Notes: generated by a model from the sequence alone, not told the origin. A stretch of 46,141 nt of DNA from Bacteroidales bacterium (GCA_014860575.1 JACZJK010000004.1:1-46141), one strand, 5' to 3'; shown: positions 18,796 to 27,168, counted from the first letter of the stretch. A program made the numbers and translations.

Positions 18796-18942
18796 GGGTT
18801 CAAAGTTCAAAGTTGCTGGTTGCTGGTTACTAGTTGCAGGTTACTGGTTGCTGGTTACCGGTTACTGATCCCTTCGTCCCTCGTCCCTCGACCCCGTCTC
18901 TTGTTTCTTGTTTCTTGTCTCTTGTCTCTTGTCTCTTGAACT
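18796..18942. repeat. Register-locked degenerate heptamer array between parC and fprA
   Basis: Twenty-one consecutive 7-bp words can be laid out without a gap. The words drift along the array from AAGTTCA through TGGTTGC, TGGTTAC and AGGTTAC to CTCGTCC, TTGTTTC and TTGTCTC, but the register never slips. It ends 1 bp before the parC stop codon. There is no coding frame here. Confidence 0.85.
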
Positions 18943-18943
18943 T

Positions 18944-21859
18944 CTAGAACTCCAACGTCATCTGTTTGTTGTCTTCTTTTGGCCGGGGTGGAGTGAGCGA
19001 AATGTTTTCAGGTAGTTTTGGTTCATCAGCCGGTTTTGGTTCCTCGTCTTTCTTTTCCTGATTTTTGTCTTTGGTTTTTCCGGGTTTCTTTTCTTTAACA
19101 ACTTCTTTAGGTTCACCCACAACACCAGCCAAACCAATTTCTCCTTCTGATATCAATTTTTCCTCCTCAGCCTTAGCCTTACCCTCCACACCAGCTACTT
19201 CCTCCGGCTGTTCTTCCTCCGCCTTAGCCTTAGCCTCACCATCCACATCCACTGTCTGTTCTTCCTCAGCCTTAGCCTCCTCCTCAAATTCACCCGCTAC
19301 TTCCTCCGGCTGTTCTTCCTCAGCCTCAGCCTCAGCCTTAGCCTCTTCAACAAACCCAACTTTCTTCACAACATGCCTTGATATCCGCTTCCCAATCGCC
19401 TTCACTCCCATGACTTCAACAAATTCATTGGCAGCGATCAGTTCATCTTCAAGCAGCTTCGGATTGAGCTTTTTATCAAACTCAACCTGAACCCTTGGTT
19501 CTGACCGAAGCGTGAAAGCAACAAGCCTGCTGCCTTCTTCTTCAGGTACGAACAATACTTTTTTGTCGGCCGGTTCAACAATAAAACGTTTGAGGAAATA
19601 ATTCTGTTTAACACCATTGTAATAAATAACAGTCAGAATTTTTCCATTGTTATGTTTTTCAATATGGGCCAGGTCCTCATCAAAATGCAACGAAAGATCA
19701 TAACCGGTATGAAGGTATGTTCCTGACGACATGATCGTTAAGATCCGGTCGTCGCTGCCAAATTCACCCAGGTATTTACCACGGGCATCGGTGTTGAGCC
19801 TGCGAACCGTATCATCAAACCATATTGAACGGGCGCCGAGGGTTGAAATGCCTTCCTCGGATTTAACAATTTTCTGAACTGGATTGCGGTTCAGGATATT
19901 GCCTTTTGAATTTCTGCCCTTGATGGCAAGCGTACTGAAGTCAAACTCAAAACTAAGTTTTTTCAGCTTGGGCTTGGGTTTCAGAAAAACTTTGATCGTT
20001 TCTGCTTCGCCATTGGGATTGGCGGTAAAATACAGAACCTTTGAATTCGGCTTGCCTGATGTAAGATCGTATTCTTTATCGCGGGTGATTCCCAATACGG
20101 CGAAACGTTTTATAAAAGCATTTCCGTTTTTGCCTTCGCGGTACACCATATTATAAATGGTTCGCTCATCGTTACGCTTGAAAACATCAATATGGATGAT
20201 GTTCTTGCCCATAAAAACCTTGTCGGCCACTTTGGTTACCAGGAAAGTGCCATCATCACGAAAAGCAATGATGTCGTCAATATCGGAACATTCGCAGACA
20301 AACTCATCCTTTTTGAGGCTGCTTCCCGCAAAACCTTCCTCGCGGTTCACATAAAGCTTTTGTGTGGCAGCAGCAACAGCAGCAGCTTCAATTACATCAA
20401 AGTTCCTGATCTCGGTCCTGCGTTCCCTGCCTTTGCCGTATTTCTTTAAAATACGTTTGAAATAATCAATGGCAAATTCCACGAGGTTATCAAGCCCATG
20501 CTGTACTTCACTGAGTTCATCCTGTAGCCGTTTAATTTCCTCGTCGGCTTTGAATGAATTGTATTTTGAGATCCTCTTGATCTGAATCTCGGTAAGCCGG
20601 ATGATATCGTTGGTGGTGACTTCCCTGATAAACTGTTTGGTGTGAGGTTTCAGTCCCTTATCAATGGCGTCAATCACTTCCTGCCAGGTTTCACTTTCCT
20701 CGATGCGACGGTAAATGCGTTTCTCAATAAAGATTTTTTCCAGCGAAGCAAAATGAAGCTTTTCAAGTAAGTCATCTTTGCGAATCTGCAATTCGCCGCG
20801 TAAAAGCGAAAGGGTATTGTTGGTTGAGATTTTCAGTAAATCATTTACCGAAAGGAACTGCGGTTTGCCTTCATAAATCACGCAACTGTTTGTAGAAATA
20901 GAAATCTCGCAGGAGGTGAATGCATACAGGGCATCAATGGTTGTATCGGGCGATACACCGGGCTGAAGGTGAATCAGAATTTCTACATTCTCCGATGTAT
21001 TGTCGTCAATCTTCCTGATTTTGATTTTGCCTTTGTCGTTGGCTGCAATAATGGTATCAATCAGCGAGCCAGTTGTAGTGGCAAAAGGTAGTTCGGTAAT
21101 GGCCAGGGTTTTCTTATCAATTTTACTGATCCGTGCTCTAACCCTGACCTTTCCTCCCCGCAGGCCTTTGCTATATTTCGAAAAATCAGCCAGTCCGCCT
21201 GTCAGAAAATCGGGAAATATTTGAAAATCTTCGCCTTTCAGGATTTTTATGGAAGCATCAATCAGTTCAATGAAATTGTGCGGCAATATTTTTGACGCTA
21301 ACCCAACCGCGATTCCTTCTACACCACTGGCCAGCAGCAAGGGAAATTTCATCGGTAAAGCAACCGGTTCATTGTTCCTGCCATCGTATGAAGGCTTCCA
21401 CTTGGTGTTCTTAGGGTTGAACGCCACCTCTAATGCAAACTTCGAAAGACGGGCTTCGATATACCTGGGAGCGGCGGCGCTGTCGCCGGTAAGCACATTT
21501 CCCCAGTTTCCCTGGGTGTCAATCATCAATTCTTTCTGACCCATCTGAACCAACGCATCACCAATGGAGGCATCGCCGTGTGGATGGTACTTCATTGTGT
21601 GCCCGATGATGTTGGCTACCTTATTGTAGCGTCCGTCTTCGAGTTCGTACATAGCATGTAAAAGCCGCCGTTGAACTGGCTTCAATCCATCCAGTAATTC
21701 AGGAACAGCACGCTCAAGGATCACATAGGAAGCATAGTCGAGAAACCAGTTCTCATACATGCCGGTAAGTGGAGTAACACGGTGTAAATCATGCTGCTCA
21801 ACCGCTTGCGCTTCAGGTTCTGTTGGTTCGTCAGGTATAATTGGCAAATTTTCTTCCAT
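18944..21859 (-). CDS. parC: DNA topoisomerase IV subunit A (Bacteroidota type) with long acidic tail
   Basis: ParC carries the DNA breakage-rejoining centre of topoisomerase IV and works with ParE to separate daughter chromosomes. The ATG at 21859 (MEENLPII) is preferred over a TTG two codons earlier, giving 971 residues. Seen: the start of the winged-helix region (GLKPVQRRLLHAMYE), the quinolone-determining segment KYHPHGDASIGDAL, and the catalytic tyrosine in AAAPRYIEARL (residue 133). The coiled-coil arm and C-terminal beta-pinwheel follow to about residue 840. The position matching E. coli ParC Ser80 is Ala, which I believe is usual for this lineage. The last ~130 residues are low-complexity, rich in Glu, Ala and Lys, with repeated AEEEQPEEVAG-type blocks, and end in QMTLEF. 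No parE is in the window. It follows the BatA-like gene by 39 bp and is probably cotranscribed with it. Confidence 0.95.
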   Translation of the reverse strand: MEENLPIIPDEPTEPEAQAVEQHDLHRVTPLTGMYENWFLDYASYVILERAVPELLDGLKPVQRRLLHAMYELEDGRYNKVANIIGHTMKYHPHGDASIGDALVQMGQKELMIDTQGNWGNVLTGDSAAAPRYIEARLSKFALEVAFNPKNTKWKPSYDGRNNEPVALPMKFPLLLASGVEGIAVGLASKILPHNFIELIDASIKILKGEDFQIFPDFLTGGLADFSKYSKGLRGGKVRVRARISKIDKKTLAITELPFATTTGSLIDTIIAANDKGKIKIRKIDDNTSENVEILIHLQPGVSPDTTIDALYAFTSCEISISTNSCVIYEGKPQFLSVNDLLKISTNNTLSLLRGELQIRKDDLLEKLHFASLEKIFIEKRIYRRIEESETWQEVIDAIDKGLKPHTKQFIREVTTNDIIRLTEIQIKRISKYNSFKADEEIKRLQDELSEVQHGLDNLVEFAIDYFKRILKKYGKGRERRTEIRNFDVIEAAAVAAATQKLYVNREEGFAGSSLKKDEFVCECSDIDDIIAFRDDGTFLVTKVADKVFMGKNIIHIDVFKRNDERTIYNMVYREGKNGNAFIKRFAVLGITRDKEYDLTSGKPNSKVLYFTANPNGEAETIKVFLKPKPKLKKLSFEFDFSTLAIKGRNSKGNILNRNPVQKIVKSEEGISTLGARSIWFDDTVRRLNTDARGKYLGEFGSDDRILTIMSSGTYLHTGYDLSLHFDEDLAHIEKHNNGKILTVIYYNGVKQNYFLKRFIVEPADKKVLFVPEEEGSRLVAFTLRSEPRVQVEFDKKLNPKLLEDELIAANEFVEVMGVKAIGKRISRHVVKKVGFVEEAKAEAEAEEEQPEEVAGEFEEEAKAEEEQTVDVDGEAKAKAEEEQPEEVAGVEGKAKAEEEKLISEGEIGLAGVVGEPKEVVKEKKPGKTKDKNQEKKDEEPKPADEPKLPENISLTPPRPKEDNKQMTLEF
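19160..19350 (-). repeat. Imperfect coding repeats in the parC tail
   Basis: In the plus-strand reading, GCCTCA/GCCTTA hexamers and longer blocks such as TTCCTCCGGCTGTTCTTCCT recur at about 19198 and 19302. They encode repeated EEEQPEEVAG and AKAEAEAE blocks in the acidic tail of topoisomerase IV A. The blocks look like products of slippage or local duplication kept in frame. Confidence 0.7.
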
Positions 21860-21898
21860 CTTCAAAAATAGTCTCTCGTGTGCTGGGTTCGAACCATA

Positions 21899-23962
21899 TT
21901 AGGGCAAAAAGCGAAGCGCGGCGATTTCAGCCAGCAGGAAAAACAGAGCGGCAATAATAAAATACTTCCATAATTGCCTGCCCCTGTTCAGTTCACTGAT
22001 CACCTGGCCAACGGGCCGCTCACTCTCGCTGATGACTGCAAAATTAGTGATTCCTGTGTTTTCAGCCATATCATAAAGCTCTTCAACGCTTAAATAATCT
22101 GGCACGGATTCGCGGCGGTCGTAGTTGAACGAGAGCACGAGTAGCGTATCCTGACCGGCAGTAAGGTGATAATTACCAGCGGTTTTGATGGCGTCAAGCG
22201 CAAATAAGTGGGTGTTGTAATTAATGGTGCGATGGCCTGGAATGAACCTAAAGTTCCCATCACTTGCTGAAAGCTGGAAAACCTGATCGCTGCCGGGGCT
22301 GAGATTTCCGATGCTCACCGATTCCTGGGTTCCCACCTTGTTGTAAATATCCTGGCGAGGCGTGCTCAGCAAAGCCATTTTATAAAGCGTTGGAACAAAA
22401 ATGGCATGCACCGGGAAAGTGGTAGCCTCAGTTTCAAGTGATGAAGCCATAATATAAATATTCCCTTCGCCGTAGCTGTCGGCAACAAGGTACGGATCAG
22501 CATCCTTCAGGCTTATCAGCGTTTCTATTGATTTACGTGGTGGAAGCACAAATTTATACCTTTTGCTCACCCAGGGCAGGTCCGTGTCAGGACTTAATTC
22601 CGTTGGTTTGCCGGCCTGGGTTTCAAAAACATCTTTGAACAACGGATGAAGAATATTGACGTCTGCCATGCGCAAACGGGTCGTATCCTGCCCACCGAAA
22701 GTCAGGCTATTCAGGGATCGCAACCAGGAATTGTACGAATCCTGGTCAATACGGGATGAAGGAATAATGAAAAGACTGCCCCCGCTTTCGACAAAGCGGC
22801 CAAGTTCAGAGGCAAGACCGCTGGAAATGGTGTTCAAACCGTTCAATATGATCAATTGCTGGCGGTTTAGCTCAGCATAATTAAGCTGCCTGACATTGGT
22901 TTCGGTGAAGTTGAAAAGACTGTCATTCCCATACAACGCACGTAAATATGGGCCCGGGCTTTGATCAAAAATACTGAGCACATTGATTGAAGACAGCACC
23001 TGGAATGAGAAATATAAGCGATCGTCAAAAGTAACCGGGTAGTCGCTGAGTTCAACAAAACCCTGATGAATGCCTGTTTCGCGGATGGAAAAACTGAGTG
23101 AACCGGTTGCACTCTCACGGGGATTGATATCAATGGAAGTCAAAGCCCTTTGTGTTCCGTTCACAATCAGTTTTACAGGAACTTGCTCCCTGGGACTATC
23201 GCTGTGGTTTGTGATTGTAACATTCAGCGTAACGATTTGCCCGGGTTGCTGCGCGGGTGTTTCGAACCAGCAGGTATCCACACTCAGGTTGGTTTGGCGA
23301 ACCGGTTCGAGGTGCAGCATGAAATGCCGCATGTTTGTATCGGGAATCAAGCCTTCAAAAGAAGACACATTTCGCTGAAAATCAGAAATTAGGTAAACCG
23401 TTTTGTTGGAACCTGATTCGCTGTTGAGCAAATCATACTGGCGGTTTAAAACATCACGCAAATCCTTTATAGCCGGACTTACATCAACTTCATCAATGAA
23501 ATCAGCTAACTCATCAGCCGAAAACATGCGGTGATGCACGGCAAGGAAGTCGTTGGTAAGGAAATTGAATTTATCAGAGCGGGAATGGTTGTCTTTGATC
23601 GTACGGGCTTTGTTGATGGCTTCGTTGATGAGCAAACCTTCGCGACCTTCGGCTCCCATGCTGAAGGAATTGTCAATATAGATACTGGCGATCCCACCGG
23701 AATCAGAAATATTACCTACAGATGTTGGAATAAACGGTTTGGAAAAGGCCAACACAAGCGCGATTATAGCAAGGATGCGGAAAAGCAATGCCAGCCAATG
23801 CCTCAGCACCGATTGCCGGCGTGACTGCTGCTTCAACTGTTTCAAAAACCTCACATTGGTGAAATACACCTTTTTGTAACGTTGCAGGTTGAACAGATGA
23901 ATGATTATGGGAATCGAAATGGCAAACAGTCCCCACAGCATGAATGGATTGGCAAATAACAT
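21899..23962 (-). CDS. BatA-domain / VWA-like membrane protein
   Basis: The 687-residue protein begins with the Bacteroidota BatA N-terminal signature (FANPFMLWGLFAISIPIIIHLFNLQR, then a conserved 'FTNVRFLKQLKQQSRRQ' segment and a second membrane helix around 55-77). A von Willebrand A-like domain follows, with the MIDAS motif DNSFS (Asp97, Ser99, Ser101). The middle part contains beta-sandwich segments and a glutamine-amidotransferase-like fold (around LIILNGLNTISSGLASELGRFVESGGSLFII). A final membrane helix (WKYFIIAALFFLLAEIAALRFLP) ends the protein. Family members are inner-membrane proteins with a large periplasmic or cytoplasmic domain. They are often near MoxR/Bat genes, none of which is here, and their role is poorly defined, with stress tolerance proposed for Bat proteins. 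It lies 39 bp upstream of parC. Confidence 0.88.
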   Translation of the reverse strand: MLFANPFMLWGLFAISIPIIIHLFNLQRYKKVYFTNVRFLKQLKQQSRRQSVLRHWLALLFRILAIIALVLAFSKPFIPTSVGNISDSGGIASIYIDNSFSMGAEGREGLLINEAINKARTIKDNHSRSDKFNFLTNDFLAVHHRMFSADELADFIDEVDVSPAIKDLRDVLNRQYDLLNSESGSNKTVYLISDFQRNVSSFEGLIPDTNMRHFMLHLEPVRQTNLSVDTCWFETPAQQPGQIVTLNVTITNHSDSPREQVPVKLIVNGTQRALTSIDINPRESATGSLSFSIRETGIHQGFVELSDYPVTFDDRLYFSFQVLSSINVLSIFDQSPGPYLRALYGNDSLFNFTETNVRQLNYAELNRQQLIILNGLNTISSGLASELGRFVESGGSLFIIPSSRIDQDSYNSWLRSLNSLTFGGQDTTRLRMADVNILHPLFKDVFETQAGKPTELSPDTDLPWVSKRYKFVLPPRKSIETLISLKDADPYLVADSYGEGNIYIMASSLETEATTFPVHAIFVPTLYKMALLSTPRQDIYNKVGTQESVSIGNLSPGSDQVFQLSASDGNFRFIPGHRTINYNTHLFALDAIKTAGNYHLTAGQDTLLVLSFNYDRRESVPDYLSVEELYDMAENTGITNFAVISESERPVGQVISELNRGRQLWKYFIIAALFFLLAEIAALRFLP

Positions 23963-23974
23963 CAGGTTAAAAAG

Positions 23975-24065
23975 CTTAGTTCAAAGTTCAAGGTTCAAAG
24001 TTCAAGGTTCTGTGTTTCAGGTTTGGTGTTTCAGGTTCGAATTTGAAGGTTCGAATTTGAAGGTT
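23975..24065. repeat. Register-locked heptamer array upstream of the BatA-like gene
   Basis: Thirteen consecutive heptamers all end in TT, eleven in GTT and two in TTT. The words are CTTAGTT, CAAAGTT, CAAGGTT (twice), CTGTGTT, TCAGGTT (twice), TGGTGTT, CGAATTT (twice) and GAAGGTT (twice), with CAAAGTT present twice. The array starts 13 bp upstream of the BatA-like ATG and is followed by a GCT-rich run (about 24075-24100). Confidence 0.85.
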
Positions 24066-24145
24066 CACTGCGGTGGCTGCTGCTGCCGCTGCTGCTACTG
24101 CGAACGGTTCAAGGGTACAGGGACACTGCCTGGTTAAAAGCAATC

Positions 24146-25537
24146 TTACAAATGGATTACTTCATCATAAGCTGCTGCTGCTGCTTCCATTACAGCTTCC
24201 GACATTGTTGGGTGGGGGTGTATGCCTTTGATAAGTTCTTCGGCAGTGGTTTCCAGTTTTCGGGCCATTACCAATTCGGCAATCATTTCGGTTACGTTGT
24301 CCCCGATCATGTGTGCCCCCAGCAATTCTCCGTATTTGGCGTCAAATATGAGTTTTACAAATCCATCCTTATTGCCAGCTGCGCTTGCTTTACCCGAAGC
24401 CGAATAAGGAAATTTGCCAATTTTCAATTCATAACCTGCATCACGTGCAGCTCGTTCAGTCATTCCAACAGAGGCTACTTCCGGATTTGTGTAGGTACAT
24501 CCGGGAACATTGCCATAATCAATGGGTTCAGGGTTCTTACCTGCAATGGCTTCCACACAAATAATACCTTCATGTGAAGCCAGGTGCGCAAGTGCAGGCC
24601 CATGAACAATATCACCAATCGCATAATAGCCCTCAACATTGGTTTGGTAATAATGATCAACTTTTACCTTGCCTTTTTCTTGTTCAATGCCTGTTTCTTC
24701 CAGTCCCAACCCTTCAATATTGGGCGCAATACCAACGGCTGACAAAACTATTTCGGCTTCAATGGTTTCTTTTCCTTTCTTTGTTTTTACCTGAACCTTG
24801 CATAGTTTGCCTTTCGTATCCACCGATTCTACTGTTGAATCGGTCATGACCGTAATACCTTGTTTTTTGAAACTGCGGCCAAGTTGCTTCGAAACTTCCT
24901 CGTCTTCAACAGGCAAAATATTAGGCATGTATTCAATGAGCGTAACCTTGGTACCGATACTATTGTAAAAAAACGCAAACTCCGAACCGATAGCTCCTGA
25001 GCCAACAATGACCATACTTTCGGGTTGTTTGTCGAGGGTCATTGCTTTACGATAACCAATTACTTTTTTTCCATCTTGCTCCAATCCCTTGAGTTCACGG
25101 CTACGGGCGCCGGTGGCCAAGATTATATGACTTGCCGTGTATTCACTGATTGATCCGTCTTCGGCAGTAACTTCAACCGTCTTACCCGGCTTGATCTTGC
25201 CGGTTCCTGCAATATGCTCAATTTTATTTTTTTTAAAAAGGTATTGAATTCCTTTGCTCATGCCTGCTGCAACTTCGCGGCTGCGTTTCACCATTGAGGA
25301 AAAATCGGCTACTGGTTCTTCTTTTAGGGTCACACCATAATCGGCTGCGTGTTTCATATAGTTGAATACCTGCGCGCTTTTCAGCAGGGCTTTGGTTGGG
25401 ATACAACCCCAGTTGAGACACACACCACCGAGTTCGGCTTTTTCAACTACAGCGGTTTTCAAACCCAGTTGCGATGCCCTGATAGCGGCAACATAACCTC
25501 CCGGGCCACTTCCTATAACTATTAAATCGAAATTCAT
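24146..25537 (-). CDS. lpdA: Dihydrolipoyl dehydrogenase (E3)
   Basis: This FAD flavoenzyme reoxidises dihydrolipoamide of 2-oxo acid dehydrogenase complexes or the glycine cleavage system with NAD+. The 463 residues match the family length. Seen: the FAD-binding GSGPGGYVAAIRA (residues 9-21), the redox disulfide Cys40/Cys45 in GGVCLNWGCIPTKAL, the NAD-binding GSGAIGSEFA, the second FAD motif YAIGDIVHGPALAHLA, and the C-terminal catalytic pair His442/Glu447 in HPHPTMSEAV. All key residues are intact. It stands alone, with no E1 or E2 genes in the window, so the complex it serves cannot be told. The start at 25537 directly precedes the conserved FDLIVIGSGPGG. Confidence 0.97.
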   Translation of the reverse strand: MNFDLIVIGSGPGGYVAAIRASQLGLKTAVVEKAELGGVCLNWGCIPTKALLKSAQVFNYMKHAADYGVTLKEEPVADFSSMVKRSREVAAGMSKGIQYLFKKNKIEHIAGTGKIKPGKTVEVTAEDGSISEYTASHIILATGARSRELKGLEQDGKKVIGYRKAMTLDKQPESMVIVGSGAIGSEFAFFYNSIGTKVTLIEYMPNILPVEDEEVSKQLGRSFKKQGITVMTDSTVESVDTKGKLCKVQVKTKKGKETIEAEIVLSAVGIAPNIEGLGLEETGIEQEKGKVKVDHYYQTNVEGYYAIGDIVHGPALAHLASHEGIICVEAIAGKNPEPIDYGNVPGCTYTNPEVASVGMTERAARDAGYELKIGKFPYSASGKASAAGNKDGFVKLIFDAKYGELLGAHMIGDNVTEMIAELVMARKLETTAEELIKGIHPHPTMSEAVMEAAAAAYDEVIHL

Positions 25538-25880
25538 GATAAAGATATTTTGAGTGAGTTTGCGAAATTAAGAATTTTGAGGGATAACAAGCTACCAATA
25601 GGAATTGTTTGTGCTGATGAGGGATGCAAAATTGAGAATGGGAAATTGAGAAATACGTCTATTACAAAAAGCCTTTTTGCCCCTAAATCCCCTAAAGGGG
25701 ACTTTCACAAACCGCTTACTTTCAGCGTTTCTCGTTGAAGAGACAGGGACTAAATAAGATAAAAATCAGCAGTTTATGACTTTTAAAAATGGCTCCTAAT
25801 TAATAACTGATAGTTGAGTACCTGACCACTTAGAAGTCCATGGAGTAATAGAAAAGTTGAAATTTGTGCAAAATGGGCAT
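25538..25880. other. Intergenic region with a G/C palindromic repeat, no gene
   Basis: About 340 bp upstream of lpdA. Short open frames here look like chance. The region holds the CCCCTAAA/GGGGACTT repeat listed separately and must contain the lpdA promoter (minus strand), for which I see only near matches such as TAATTTCG. Confidence 0.5.
25680..25705. repeat. CCCCTAAA-type palindromic intergenic repeat, copy 1
   Basis: The segment has two CCCCTAAA words followed by GGGGACTTT, forming a short inverted repeat (TCCCC / GGGGA). A related copy with five C and five G lies at 27133-27168. Both are intergenic. Confidence 0.6.
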
Positions 25881-26411
25881 TTAATATACTTCTTCTGACT
25901 CAATATCCCTGCGATGCAATAAAAAATGAAGATGTGTCTGGCACCTGAGTACCCGATGCCCCCAATGTGATTTGAATAAACGACCTACTTCATGTATTGC
26001 ATTTTCGCGGGCGGCATGCATTTCCTTGCTGTACAAAAGCACAAAATCTTTCATATCCTGATATATATCTGCAAGGTTCTCAGCCAGACTTAGTTTTACC
26101 GGTTCGAAAAACTCATCTTTTGGATCGCAATGATTAAACAAGTCGTCCTCACCAAATAATTCCCTCAGTTCGTTAAACACTATCTGCCATTGTTCTTCAG
26201 TCACATAGCGTTCATTTGCTTCAGGGAATTCAACTTCAATCTGTGGCATCAGCGCTCCTTTGATGTAAAGCAATGGGAAGACTTTCAAAAGGTAATTGTA
26301 CACATCGGTTTTTTGGTACTTGCATGCCTTCTCCATAAAAATGCAATACTCATTGGCCACTGTAAACATATCAAGCGCTGTTTGGCTATAAACCGGTTCA
26401 GATGAAGTCAT
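25881..26411 (-). CDS. DUF5063 domain-containing protein
   Basis: A 176-residue soluble, largely helical protein. It begins with SQTALDMFTVANEYCIFMEKA and has the segment LLKVFPLLYIKGALMPQIE, then YVTEEQWQIVFNELRELFGEDDLFN and, near the end, a conserved SHWGHRVLRCQTHLHFLLHR. This pattern is that of the DUF5063 family, which is widespread in Bacteroidota and has no known function. It has no signal peptide or membrane segment and should be cytoplasmic. It sits alone between lpdA and rplS with a terminator upstream, so it is probably its own unit. The family call is from memory of the pattern. Confidence 0.75.
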   Translation of the reverse strand: MTSSEPVYSQTALDMFTVANEYCIFMEKACKYQKTDVYNYLLKVFPLLYIKGALMPQIEVEFPEANERYVTEEQWQIVFNELRELFGEDDLFNHCDPKDEFFEPVKLSLAENLADIYQDMKDFVLLYSKEMHAARENAIHEVGRLFKSHWGHRVLRCQTHLHFLLHRRDIESEEVY

Positions 26412-26463
26412 AGGAAATCTGTTTTTATTTTTTCGACATTAAAATTACGTAAAATGTGCGCTC

Positions 26464-26491
26464 AAAAAAAAAAGTCCCGGTAAAGGGACTT
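26464..26491 (-). terminator. Intrinsic terminator of rplS
   Basis: Read on the minus strand, a 7-bp stem (AAGTCCC / GGGACTT, loop of 6) directly follows rplS and is followed by a run of ten T. It ends 53 bp before the ATG of the DUF5063 gene. Confidence 0.85.
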
Positions 26492-26511
26492 CTGATATCA
26501 AAAGCTGAAAT

Positions 26512-26868
26512 CTAGTATTTTTTTTCCTTGATGCGCGCTTTTTTACCTTTGAGCTTGCGCAGGTAGAAAATGCGTGCCCGGCGAACGACACCACGTTTGT
26601 TGATGTCAACTTTATCAATAAACGGTGAATTTTCCGGGAAAATCCTTTCCACACCAACGCTTCCGGAGACCTTGCGAACCGTAAAACTTGCGGTGAGACC
26701 AGTTCCTGAACGTTGTAAAACAACACCCTGGAATTGCTGGATACGTTCTTTATCGCCTTCTTTAATTTTATAGTGAACCGTTACGGTATCTCCTGCCTTA
26801 AAGTTTGGAAGCTCTTTTTGTGGAACCAGTGTTTCTTCAACAAACTTCATTAATTCGCTCTTATTCAT
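26512..26868 (-). CDS. rplS: 50S ribosomal protein L19
   Basis: L19 sits at the 30S-50S interface. The ATG at 26868 gives 118 residues, a usual length; a GTG one codon earlier is less likely. The conserved segments [58 protein letters not shown] and [25 protein letters not shown] are all present. In many bacteria rplS follows trmD directly. Here the two are in the expected order but separated by about 410 bp of repeat-rich DNA, and rplS has its own promoter (26909-26941) and terminator. Secure. Confidence 0.98.
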   Translation of the reverse strand: MNKSELMKFVEETLVPQKELPNFKAGDTVTVHYKIKEGDKERIQQFQGVVLQRSGTGLTASFTVRKVSGSVGVERIFPENSPFIDKVDINKRGVVRRARIFYLRKLKGKKARIKEKKY

Positions 26869-26908
26869 CACAATAGGTATTTGGAATGGGTGTAATCAAA
26901 AATGAGTG

Positions 26909-26941
26909 CAAATATACGTCAATATTTTTTTCAAAAACAAA
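26909..26941 (-). promoter_or_regulatory. Promoter for rplS
   Basis: On the minus strand an exact -7 element TATATTTG lies at 26909-26916, with TTTG at 26938-26941 (21-bp spacer; another TTTG at 26932-26935 gives 15). The start would fall near 26900, about 30-35 bases upstream of the rplS ATG. Confidence 0.6.
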
Positions 26942-26971
26942 CTCGGTTCGCAAAAAAGTTGGAAAAGGCTC

Positions 26972-27090
26972 GGAGTTCAAAGTTCCGGGTTCAATGTTCA
27001 AAGTTTTGAGTCCCGGTCACAGTGCTTATCGAAGTGACAGGTTTCGTGTTCGATGTTCGGCGTTTCGAGTTTCATGTTCCCTATTCCGGG
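26972..27090. repeat. Heptamer array between trmD and rplS
   Basis: Five words (GGAGTTC, AAAGTTC, CGGGTTC, AATGTTC, AAAGTTT) occupy 26972-27006, and seven words each starting with TT (TTTCGTG, TTCGATG, TTCGGCG, TTTCGAG, TTTCATG, TTCCCTA, TTCCGGG) occupy 27042-27090. The 35 bp between the blocks is less regular. Confidence 0.75.
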
Positions 27091-27132
27091 TGTTCCAAAA
27101 CTCCATTACTCCAGTTATTGAACAATGTCAAT

Positions 27133-27168
27133 CCCCCTGACCCCCTTCTCCAAGGGGGACTCGCTTTT
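27133..27168. repeat. CCCCCTGA-type palindromic intergenic repeat, copy 2
   Basis: CCCCCTGA, CCCCCTTCTCCAAGGGGG and ACTCGCTTTT follow in order, giving a CCCCCTT/AAGGGGG stem. It shares the layout of the 25680 copy: C-run, C-run, G-run, then ACT. Confidence 0.6.

Noticed and set aside
19065-19490. Ser/Ala-rich frame of 141 codons on the plus strand inside parC
   Set aside because: It is the complement of the acidic Glu/Lys repeat tail of topoisomerase IV A; GC-rich repeats keep the opposite frame open.
21550-21575. Possible quinolone-resistance change (Ala at the Ser80 position of ParC)
   Set aside because: The surrounding HPHGDASIGDA pattern is, as far as I recall, the normal state in Bacteroidota ParC, so it is not evidence of acquired resistance.
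21883-21897. GGGTTCGAACC-like sequence resembling a tRNA T-arm between parC and the BatA-like gene
   Set aside because: No acceptor, D or anticodon arms can be placed in the 39-bp gap; another such string at 29889 lies inside a coding end.
24075-24100. GCT trinucleotide-rich run
   Set aside because: Short and imperfect; probably part of the same low-complexity gap and not a separate element.
25550-25738. Open frame of 62 codons upstream of lpdA
   Set aside because: It begins inside the lpdA promoter region and its end encodes the CCCCTAAA/GGGGACT repeat; no codon pattern or family resemblance supports a gene.
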